From assembly GCA_964348665.1 (NCBI GenBank), contig CAYGDP010000003.1, positions 124,001 through 188,000 on the forward strand: a stretch of 64,000 nucleotides of DNA, in the 5' to 3' direction. This DNA comes from CAYGDP01 sp964348665. GTDB lineage: Bacteria > Verrucomicrobiota > Verrucomicrobiia > Palsa-1439 > CAYGDP01. Made by a program: the position numbers and the translations under genes. Shown piece after piece: positions 58,098 to 64,000 of the stretch; the stretch's first letter is position 1, and each line of letters begins with the position of its first letter. The notes beneath the pieces were generated by a model. The model saw only the letters and a program-made list of their open reading frames with translations, was not told the origin of the DNA and made no database searches.

Positions 58098-58199
58098 CTA
58101 CTTTGACTCGGTGAGTGCGGGCTGTGCGTTGGTTTGGATTTTGGCTGGATCGCTATTGCCGCATTTGGGGCAGCGAATTGAGCTGGAGGTTTTTGTAAT
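58098..58199 (-). pseudogene. Zinc-ribbon protein remnant (C-terminal tail)
   Basis: The minus strand encodes IRCPKCGNSDPAKIQTNAQP then ALTESK and a stop at 58098-58100. This is nearly the same as the C-terminus of zinc-ribbon protein C (59629-60150), including the distance from stop codon to the following pseudopilin promoter. Upstream of residue ITKT the similarity ends and no start exists. It lies between the zinc-ribbon B gene and pseudopilin A and shows that a segment containing the end of C, the promoter and the pseudopilin was duplicated. Confidence 0.8.
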
Positions 58200-58242
58200 A
58201 GTTGGCGCGCAAGTGCAATTTCTGCCGCAATGATAACTGCCG

Positions 58243-58761
58243 TTACTGTTCGGTTGGGGGTTGAACGTGCGTGATGATCATGGATCGATTTTGGTTACCA
58301 CAGTGAGGACAGCGCGCCTCAAAAGGAACACGACGAAGATCTTCAGCGGGCATCCAATCCCGCGTGGTGTTTTTGCCCAGAGCGGCGCGGTCGAGTTGGA
58401 CTTGTTCGTCAGGAGTGATTGGGTTGCCTTGAAGTCGCGTCTCCCATTTGGTTTTGTCGGTAGGCGACCACTTGAGCTGGATCGTGGGAAAATATTTCTG
58501 GCAACTACCGCATTGAGCGAACTCCGCTCGAAACCCGGTTTCTTTGCCACACTTAGGACAGGACAACGGAGGGAGTTGTTTGTGGCTGGAACGAAAGAGA
58601 TGGCTACAACTATCACAAACTAAAATTGGACGTGAGGATTCCTCTCGCAATTGTGTTTCGCGAGCCGCTTTACGAGTAGAGAGGACCCATGGAACCGCCC
58701 AGGTCACGAGGCCGGCTACCACGAGCAAGACGGTAGCGACAGATTTGCCTTTCGTTTCCAT
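58243..58761 (-). CDS. Membrane-anchored double zinc-ribbon protein B
   Basis: The 172-aa protein has an N-terminal helix (about residues 7-25), then CDSC, CPKC, CGSC and CPHC pairs and the FAQCGSCQKYFP and TKWETRLQGN phrases shared with A and C. It starts 25 bases after pseudopilin B. ATG 58761 begins the conserved part; a longer reading overlaps the pseudopilin end. Family unknown. Confidence 0.75.
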   Translation of the reverse strand: METKGKSVATVLLVVAGLVTWAVPWVLSTRKAARETQLREESSRPILVCDSCSHLFRSSHKQLPPLSCPKCGKETGFRAEFAQCGSCQKYFPTIQLKWSPTDKTKWETRLQGNPITPDEQVQLDRAALGKNTTRDWMPAEDLRRVPFEARCPHCGNQNRSMIITHVQPPTEQ

Positions 58762-58786
58762 ATGGCAAGAAAGTGCAGAAGGATGT

Positions 58787-59572
58787 TTAGTACCAATCCT
58801 TGGCAGGATCGGGCGATCCGCTATTGCAAGTGCCGATGCGGGCCACATACCGAACACTTCCATCAATGAAAAGGACGTTGCTCATGGGAAAATCGGGATT
58901 TCCTGCCACGTTGGAAGAAGATTTAAAATAGTGTCGTTTGTTCGTTTCCAACGTCCTGTCGCGGTTGCAGAGGAATTGCGGCTCGACGACCGCCACTTTG
59001 CGCGCGGGCGCCACAATACCAGCCCGTCGAAAACCCCTACCTGTACTTGGATCCCACAACCCGCCTAGCTCGGTTCCAAAATCCCCACGGTTTCCCTGCA
59101 CATAACAATAACTGCTTCCGGCAGCAATCCAAGACGAACCGCCGCTCGCGCAATATTGTTCGTCAAACCGGTCCGACGGGCAGCGGAATCCGCGGTAGGG
59201 TTTATGAGCCGCGCCAGTATTAGAACTCATCCGGTTGATGGATCGCTCGTCGGTTAGGACGCAGGTTCCATCATCGCAACAGCCACCGCTCAAAATGGAT
59301 CCTTGCATTCCACCTAATCCCCAGACAGTTTTTTGACCGGCGGGAAAACCGTTGTAGTCCTGTTCGTAGAGCAGCAATGAAACGCCAATGTCGCGGAGGT
59401 TGGCCATGCACGAAATCGCTTTCGCTCGCTCGCGCACCCCGCGCAGCGCGGGCAGGAGCAATCCCGCCAAAATCATGATGATGGTTACTACAATGAGCAG
59501 TTCAATGAGACTAAATGCCGCTTGCCGCGCAACCGCGTTTGTCCGGCACTGACTCCGCGTAAAAGTCGTCAT
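58787..59572 (-). CDS. Type II/IV pseudopilin B
   Basis: The 261-aa protein starts MTTFTRSQCRTN with prepilin motif QAAFSLIELLIVVTI, almost identical to A in this region, and differs in the globular part: SGGCCDDGTC, RGFRCPSDRFDEQYC, and the C-terminal NVLFIDGSVRYVARI, ending KDWY. Two Cys-rich spots may form disulfides. Preceded by GGAAGG and by its own promoter (59598-59625). Confidence 0.88.
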   Translation of the reverse strand: MTTFTRSQCRTNAVARQAAFSLIELLIVVTIIMILAGLLLPALRGVRERAKAISCMANLRDIGVSLLLYEQDYNGFPAGQKTVWGLGGMQGSILSGGCCDDGTCVLTDERSINRMSSNTGAAHKPYRGFRCPSDRFDEQYCASGGSSWIAAGSSYCYVQGNRGDFGTELGGLWDPSTGRGFRRAGIVAPARKVAVVEPQFLCNRDRTLETNKRHYFKSSSNVAGNPDFPMSNVLFIDGSVRYVARIGTCNSGSPDPAKDWY

Positions 59573-59597
59573 TCGCACCTTCCGAAGGTTGGCTGTA

Positions 59598-59625
59598 ACT
59601 GTAACACCTTTCGGTTGGTCGTCAA
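59598..59625 (-). promoter_or_regulatory. Promoter of pseudopilin B
   Basis: Minus strand TTGACG (59620-59625), a 16-base spacer and TACAGT (59598-59603). The -35 starts three bases after the stop codon of zinc-ribbon gene C. Confidence 0.75.
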
Positions 59626-59628
59626 CAG

Positions 59629-60150
59629 CTACTTTGACTCGGTGAGGACGGGCTGTGCGTTGGTTTGGATTTTGGCTGGATCGCTATTGCCGCATTTGGG
59701 ACAGCGAAACGGGTTGGGAGTTTTGTAAAAGTCGGCACGCGGCATCCAATTCCGGTCTCCCAATTTGATTTGTTCGGACTGGTTCATCTCGATTTTTTCG
59801 TCGCGGGACAATTCGCCACCTTTGAGTTTTGCCTCCCATTTTGTTTTGTCGGCGGGCGACCAGCGACGGAGCATGGAGGGGAAGATTGTCTGGCAGTTGA
59901 GACATTGTGCGAAATCGGCGCGGTAAGCGGTTTCTTTCTTGCATTGGGGACAAGCGAGCGGGGCGACTTCGTCTGTTCGTCCGAGAAAGTCGTAGCGGCA
60001 ACTTTCGCAGTGAAACCGGGGACGAGTGGCTTTAGCCAGCTCTTCCCGTTCAGCAGATTCCTTTCGCAGCGATCCCAAAAACGGGATTCCCCACACAATC
60101 AATGCCACCAGCGTCAGCACGCCGAGTAAAAACATCCTGGATTTCTTCAT
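59629..60150 (-). CDS. Membrane-anchored double zinc-ribbon protein C
   Basis: The 173-aa protein has an N-terminal helix (about residues 5-25), then CESC, CPQC, CLNC and CPKC pairs, FAQCLNCQTIFP and TKWEAKLKGG. Its last 28 codons are almost copied in the remnant at 58098-58199. It starts 30 bases after pseudopilin C. Family unknown; the association with pseudopilins is threefold and therefore probably functional. Confidence 0.75.
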   Translation of the reverse strand: MKKSRMFLLGVLTLVALIVWGIPFLGSLRKESAEREELAKATRPRFHCESCRYDFLGRTDEVAPLACPQCKKETAYRADFAQCLNCQTIFPSMLRRWSPADKTKWEAKLKGGELSRDEKIEMNQSEQIKLGDRNWMPRADFYKTPNPFRCPKCGNSDPAKIQTNAQPVLTESK

Positions 60151-60179
60151 GCCGAAAAGAGAAGCAATTGGGGATTGGC

Positions 60180-61028
60180 CTAATACCAATCATGTTCGGG
60201 CGACGGGATCGTATTGTTGGTTGGCCACGCGGAGGGCGCGCTACAACCGGTTCCCGTGTTCGGTCCCCTGTCACGAGTCACATATCGCGCGCTGCCATCG
60301 GCGAAGAGCACGTTGCTTTGGGGAAACGGAGGGGCGCCCGATCCGGATGAAGTGGATTTGAAGAAATGTCGCCTTGTTTTAACGTTGTTGCAGTCGCGAT
60401 TAATGAGAAAAGACTCCTCGCACATCATTATTTTACGGGCTGGCGCGACGATCGCAGAACGACGCAGCCCTTGATAGGGTGAGCTTGCTTTCACCATCCC
60501 CTCGAAATCATCCCCGTGCAACGCTCCAGCCGAGGTCGCATAGAAATAACTGTTGCCAACCTCTTCCCAACCGTTATTCACCGAGTTCCCGACGGGACTG
60601 TAAGGATCGCCTTTGTCCGAAAGGCATCGGAAGCTTTTTACTGCCTTTGCCCCGGCCCCTTGATTGATCATGTAGCGATTGATAGGGCGCAGATCCCACG
60701 CCAGATCGCTGCCCCACGCGGGGTTCGAACTGCTAGAACCGGTTTGCCCCCCAACTCCGTACCCGTAAAGCTCTTTCGTGTTTGTCGGGGCGCGTCCAGG
60801 AAATTCGCTGTATTCCTGCTCGTAAAGCAACAAAGCGCTGCCGATGTCTTTCAGGTTCGCCAGGCAAGCCACTGCTTTCGCGCGCTCTCGCACGCCGCGA
60901 AGCGCGGGCAGCAACAGCCCCGCCAAAATCATGATGATGGTTACGACAATCAACAGCTCGATGAGGCTGAAAGCCTGCTGACGACCTGAACTGCTTGACT
61001 GGAGCCGAAACTGCATTCCTGTTTTCAT
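60180..61028 (-). CDS. Type II/IV pseudopilin C
   Basis: The 282-aa protein has prepilin motif RQQAFSLIELLIVVTI, a different leader from A and B, and a globular part with VGGQTGSSSSNPAWG, FRCLSDKGDPYSP, and the C-terminal NVLFADGSARYVTRD, ending HDWY. GGGAGG precedes ATG 61028. Its promoter is at 61054-61081. It is the upstream end of the three-cassette array and lies divergent from the EVE-domain gene. Confidence 0.88.
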   Translation of the reverse strand: MKTGMQFRLQSSSSGRQQAFSLIELLIVVTIIMILAGLLLPALRGVRERAKAVACLANLKDIGSALLLYEQEYSEFPGRAPTNTKELYGYGVGGQTGSSSSNPAWGSDLAWDLRPINRYMINQGAGAKAVKSFRCLSDKGDPYSPVGNSVNNGWEEVGNSYFYATSAGALHGDDFEGMVKASSPYQGLRRSAIVAPARKIMMCEESFLINRDCNNVKTRRHFFKSTSSGSGAPPFPQSNVLFADGSARYVTRDRGPNTGTGCSAPSAWPTNNTIPSPEHDWY

Positions 61029-61053
61029 GTACACCTCCCGTAGATTCAGCGTA

Positions 61054-61081
61054 ACTGTAGCACTTCCCCGTCAGGCGTCAA
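61054..61081 (-). promoter_or_regulatory. Promoter of pseudopilin C
   Basis: Minus strand TTGACG (61076-61081), a 16-base spacer and TACAGT (61054-61059), as in the two other cassettes, with otherwise different spacer sequence. Confidence 0.75.
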
Positions 61082-61137
61082 CTGATAGTTTGAAACATCG
61101 GCGTTGCTTTCTCCATGCCTCTGGGATAAAACCAGCC

Positions 61138-61554
61138 ATGCCATTCTGGTTGCTCAAAACTGAACCGAGCACGTATTCTTTCACCGACCTAGAGCGAGAT
61201 CGCAGAACGGTTTGGGATGGCATTATCAATCCGCTGGCGCTCCAGAATCTTCGCAGGATGAAACGCGGCGACCGCGCGTTCATCTATCATTCTGGCAGCG
61301 AAAAACAAATCATCGGCATCGCCGACATCACCAGCAACTCGTATCCGGATCCCAAGCAGCCGAAAGACACGAAACTCGCGGTCGTTAACCTTTCTTCCCG
61401 TGAGCGATTGCCGCGCCCGGTCACTTTGGCCGAAATCAAAGCCCGTCACGAGTTTGCCCATTGGGAGCTTGTGTGGATGCCGCGTCTCTCGGTGATGACG
61501 GTCAGCGATGCGCGTTGGAAACTCGTTCATCAGCTCGCCGGTAACTCCCAATGA
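61138..61554 (+). CDS. EVE-domain protein
   Basis: The 138-aa protein is an EVE (PUA-like) domain from start to end: FWLLKTEPSTYSFTDLER, TVWDGIINPLALQNLRRMKRGDRAFIYHSG, IIGIADITSNSYPDP, AVVNLSSRERLPRPVTLAEIK. EVE proteins recognise modified bases in DNA or RNA, sometimes in restriction systems. Here it is next to the ankyrin lipoprotein gene (ATGA overlap) and not close to mrr. ATG 61138 starts the domain. Confidence 0.9.
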   Translation: MPFWLLKTEPSTYSFTDLERDRRTVWDGIINPLALQNLRRMKRGDRAFIYHSGSEKQIIGIADITSNSYPDPKQPKDTKLAVVNLSSRERLPRPVTLAEIKARHEFAHWELVWMPRLSVMTVSDARWKLVHQLAGNSQ

Positions 61555-62834
61555 GAATCGCCGCAACCATTTTAGTCGTGATGTTTGCCCTCGCGTGCAA
61601 ACGAGGCAATAACAGCAATACAGCCTCTCCGCCTTCTCCCGGTTCCGGTTCAACCCCTGCCGGGGCGGCTCCTGCGGAAAAAGACGTCGCCGCTTTACAC
61701 GATTCGTGCCGTTCCGGAGACGTTGCCCAAGCAAGAACAATTTTGACTCGGCGCCACGACCTCGTCAATGTGCCTAATAGCGGAGGCGTTGCTCCCCTTC
61801 ACATGGCAGCGAAACAGGGTAGCGCCGAAGTCGTAAAGTTGCTCATCGAACACAAGGCGAACGTAAACGCCCTCGATAAACGAGGATGGTCGCCGCTCCT
61901 GATCGCTTCGAGCCGGAATCATACTGCCGTTGTTCGTTCGCTTCTCGCTGCAAAAGCCGATGTCAAGGTGCGTGACGAAGTCCTGCGTCTAACCGCACTC
62001 GATTGGGTGGCTTTGAATGGTGATCTTGATCTTGCCAATGAATTGGTGGCTCACGGCGCCGTCTGGAGCCTGCACGCAACCGTCGCTCTGAACGACGCAT
62101 CGCGCGTGGAGACTTTCCTGAATACAAAATCGGATTTGCTGAATACCCCACTCGGAGACTTCGGCACTCCGCTGGGTTGGGCGGCTGCCCGGGGACAAAA
62201 AAACATCGTGACGCTGTTGCTCGACCGGGGCGCCGAAGTGGATCGAGCATCGGAGGTTGGCTTCACGCCGCTTCGAGCGGCGGCGTCAGCTGGCCACGTG
62301 GAAATCGTGGATGTTTTGCTGGCGCGAAAGGCGAACGTCAATTCGCAAGACAGTTCTGGCACAACGGCGCTTCATGCGGCAGTCATGGCGGGACAACGCG
62401 GCGCCGTCGAGCGACTGATCCAGGGACGGGCGAATGTGAACGCGGTGGATGGCCAATCGCAATCCTCGCTCTGGTACGCCGCATCCGCAGGGCATCATGC
62501 AATCGCCGAGTTCTTACTCAAACACGGAGCGACGGTGAGCGCGGGTAACAAAATTGGCGAAACTCCGCTTCACGCAGCGGCGCGCAGCGGGCACATTGAG
62601 GTGGTGACAACTCTCTTGAGCCATCAGGCGCCGGTCAACGCAGTTGCTCGGGAAGGAATAACACCGCTGTTTTACGCCGTGGAACGGGGTCAGCGCCAAA
62701 TCGTGGTTACACTGTTGGCGAACGGGGCGGATGTGTCCTTGAAAGATTCCTCCGGCAAGACAGCGTTGGATTGGGCCAAGTCGCCCGAAATCGCGGCCTT
62801 ACTTCGAGGACCCGACAAAGCAGTTGCAAAATGA
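61551..62834 (+). CDS. Ankyrin-repeat lipoprotein
   Basis: The 427-aa protein has a lipoprotein signal ending in FALAC, a Ser/Pro/Gly/Ala-rich linker and about ten ankyrin repeats from residue 45 to near 420 (units such as GVAPLHMAAKQGSAEVVKLL, GETPLHAAARSGHIEVVTTL). It is thus an exported protein-interaction module. It overlaps the EVE gene stop by ATGA. No partner can be named. Confidence 0.9.
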   Translation: MRIAATILVVMFALACKRGNNSNTASPPSPGSGSTPAGAAPAEKDVAALHDSCRSGDVAQARTILTRRHDLVNVPNSGGVAPLHMAAKQGSAEVVKLLIEHKANVNALDKRGWSPLLIASSRNHTAVVRSLLAAKADVKVRDEVLRLTALDWVALNGDLDLANELVAHGAVWSLHATVALNDASRVETFLNTKSDLLNTPLGDFGTPLGWAAARGQKNIVTLLLDRGAEVDRASEVGFTPLRAAASAGHVEIVDVLLARKANVNSQDSSGTTALHAAVMAGQRGAVERLIQGRANVNAVDGQSQSSLWYAASAGHHAIAEFLLKHGATVSAGNKIGETPLHAAARSGHIEVVTTLLSHQAPVNAVAREGITPLFYAVERGQRQIVVTLLANGADVSLKDSSGKTALDWAKSPEIAALLRGPDKAVAK

Positions 62835-62878
62835 TCGCTGCTGCGGTATCGTCCGGCAGAATCATGACGGAGGTGACA

Positions 62879-64000
62879 ATGAATTACTCGCGCTCCACCA
62901 AAACCATCGCGCTGGCCGTTGCCCTCTCGTTCAGTTTCAATCCGATTCTCCGCGCCGCCGATGACGGTCTTCCGGTGCACGACTGCGGCAAGCCGCCTCC
63001 TGCGCCCCCGCAATTTCACGCCGGCGGAGAAGGATTTCCGCCGCTCCCTTTGCCAGCCACACCGCTGCGCCGGTCCGAGAAGAAAAAACCACCCGCGCCG
63101 CCCAATGGCATGGCCAAGCTCAAATACGGCAAGGAATCCTCTTGGAATCCCGATCCGGGCGCGCATATCCAATTGATGAATCACGTTGGCCAGAAAATTA
63201 GCGGCTCGCGCTACACGTTCTCAGTCGTCGGCCCGGAAGGATTCACTTTCGACCCGAAAGAAGTGCCGGTGTTGTTCTTCAGCGCGACAGAAGCATTTCA
63301 GTTTTCGCCGGACGTCCGAAAAAAACTGCGGGAGTATTGCGAAAAAGGCGGCACGCTCTTCTTGGAAGCCAACTCCGGCACCGACCCTGCCCGCGCTTCG
63401 TTTACCGCCGAGTTGAAAGCCATTTTCCCCGACAAAGTTCTCCGCCGCCTCCCCATCGAGCATCCCGTTTTTACCTCGTCGGAATTGATCTCGTCGGTCA
63501 AATATCTCTCCACAACCGACAAGGTACCGGACCAACTTCCTTACCTCGAAGGCGTGGATATCGGCACGCGCACTGTCGTGTTTTACAGCCGATATGGTCT
63601 CTCCTGTGCTTGGGAAGGTCATACGCATCCTGGTAACCGCGGACTCGGGCGCGACTCCGCCCTCGCAGTCGGTCTCAATGTGATGGCGTACGCGATGAGC
63701 GAGCAAAACACGCCCAAACCACTCGCCGAAACCGTTGTTTATACCGACGACCCCAGCCAGCCGCGCGCGCGAATCGCCATCGGCCAGATCGTTCATAACG
63801 GCGAGTGGAACGCCACACCTGCCGGCGTCGCTGCCATGATGCAACAAGCCGTCCAAAAATTAAACCTCCGCGGCCAACTCCAGGCTACCCCCGTCAATTT
63901 GGCCAAGGATGACGTGCTCGGTTATCCGATGCTGTTCATGAGCGGGATGTATGACTTCACTTTCAGCGAACAAGAAGCCGCGGCGTTGCGCGCATACCTG
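62879..64000 (+). CDS. DUF4159 exported protein, 3' end missing
   Basis: The reading frame is open from ATG 62879 to the window edge (374 codons). It has a signal peptide (SRSTKTIALAVALSFSFNPILRA), a Pro-rich part, then a DUF4159-type domain (KYGKESSWNPDPGAHIQLMNHV, VPVLFFSATEAFQFSPDVRKKLREYCEKGGTLFLEAN) and the start of a second one (DDVLGYPMLFMSGMYDFTFSEQEAAALRAYL). GGAGG lies upstream of the ATG. DUF4159 proteins are common beside MoxR/BatA-type genes in PVC bacteria; their function is unknown. Confidence 0.82.
   Translation, partial: MNYSRSTKTIALAVALSFSFNPILRAADDGLPVHDCGKPPPAPPQFHAGGEGFPPLPLPATPLRRSEKKKPPAPPNGMAKLKYGKESSWNPDPGAHIQLMNHVGQKISGSRYTFSVVGPEGFTFDPKEVPVLFFSATEAFQFSPDVRKKLREYCEKGGTLFLEANSGTDPARASFTAELKAIFPDKVLRRLPIEHPVFTSSELISSVKYLSTTDKVPDQLPYLEGVDIGTRTVVFYSRYGLSCAWEGHTHPGNRGLGRDSALAVGLNVMAYAMSEQNTPKPLAETVVYTDDPSQPRARIAIGQIVHNGEWNATPAGVAAMMQQAVQKLNLRGQLQATPVNLAKDDVLGYPMLFMSGMYDFTFSEQEAAALRAYL

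Overview
The window looks like one contiguous chromosomal segment of a Gram-negative bacterium, most probably a member of the Verrucomicrobiota (Limisphaerales/Pedosphaera-like) or a close PVC relative. This is inferred from several things: lpxK and waaF (lipid A/LPS) with murJ, mpl and alr (peptidoglycan); several pseudopilins of the SLIELLIVVTI type ending in a DG(G/S)xR(F/Y)V motif; lipoproteins with toroid, LamG, family-10 glycosidase and DUF4159 domains; and short GT-rich or CTCCA-rich low-complexity repeats that I associate from memory with verrucomicrobial genomes. No 16S rRNA gene is present, so the assignment is not proven.

Layout. 1-7.0 kb (minus strand): a tightly coupled operon headed by an ECF sigma factor. 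It runs through a small protein, a PflX-like radical SAM protein, a 72-aa protein, a Ycf46-type AAA ATPase, three small membrane proteins, a DUF1257-like protein, a DUF2997 protein, a membrane protein with an apparently dead signal-peptidase fold, a TPR protein and pilT, which leaves the window. 7.0-14.2 kb (plus): HAD hydrolase, folB, lpxK, waaF, a four-helix-bundle protein, murJ and uvrC. 14.2-23.2 kb: rex (minus) with a near-perfect Rex operator upstream, divergent from a six-gene respiratory operon (four-cluster ferredoxin, HEAT-repeat membrane protein, Rieske protein, cytochrome b, long subunit-IV-like protein, octaheme cytochrome c). 23.4-28.3 kb (mostly minus): sugar-binding-type lipoprotein plus ECF sigma factor, a hotdog thioesterase, and pabC/pabB. 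28.4-32.9 kb (plus): GYF-domain coiled-coil protein, an MshEN-domain protein and a PilB/GspE ATPase. 33-35 kb (minus): trmB and mpl.

35-41 kb is a repeat-rich accessory stretch holding two paralogous orphan antitoxin-like genes, a RelE toxin remnant, an Mrr endonuclease, icd and a DUF1963 protein, with several families of direct and palindromic repeats and no recognisable transposase or integrase. 40.7-52.1 kb returns to ordinary genes: a glycosidase-like lipoprotein, an EamA transporter, a TolB/M28/PDZ peptidase, alr, tsaB-tsaE-thiL-CPBP protease, trpD, a LamG protein and tRNA-Leu(GAG). 52.2-56.7 kb has an FHA/DUF4388 protein, two adjacent alpha/alpha-toroid proteins and a family-10 glycosidase-like lipoprotein. 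56.7-61.0 kb carries three tandem copies of a two-gene cassette (pseudopilin followed by a membrane-anchored double zinc-ribbon protein), each with its own near-identical promoter, plus a remnant of a further zinc-ribbon copy. 61.1-64 kb has an EVE-domain protein, an ankyrin lipoprotein and the start of a DUF4159 protein.

The strongest candidates for something undescribed are the tandem pseudopilin/zinc-ribbon cassettes, the ECF-headed Ycf46 operon with its dead signal-peptidase homologue, the Rex-linked ferredoxin/Rieske/cytochrome b/octaheme operon, and the families of palindromic and low-complexity repeats that have entered several genes in frame (radical SAM, waaF, trmB, mpl, tsaB).
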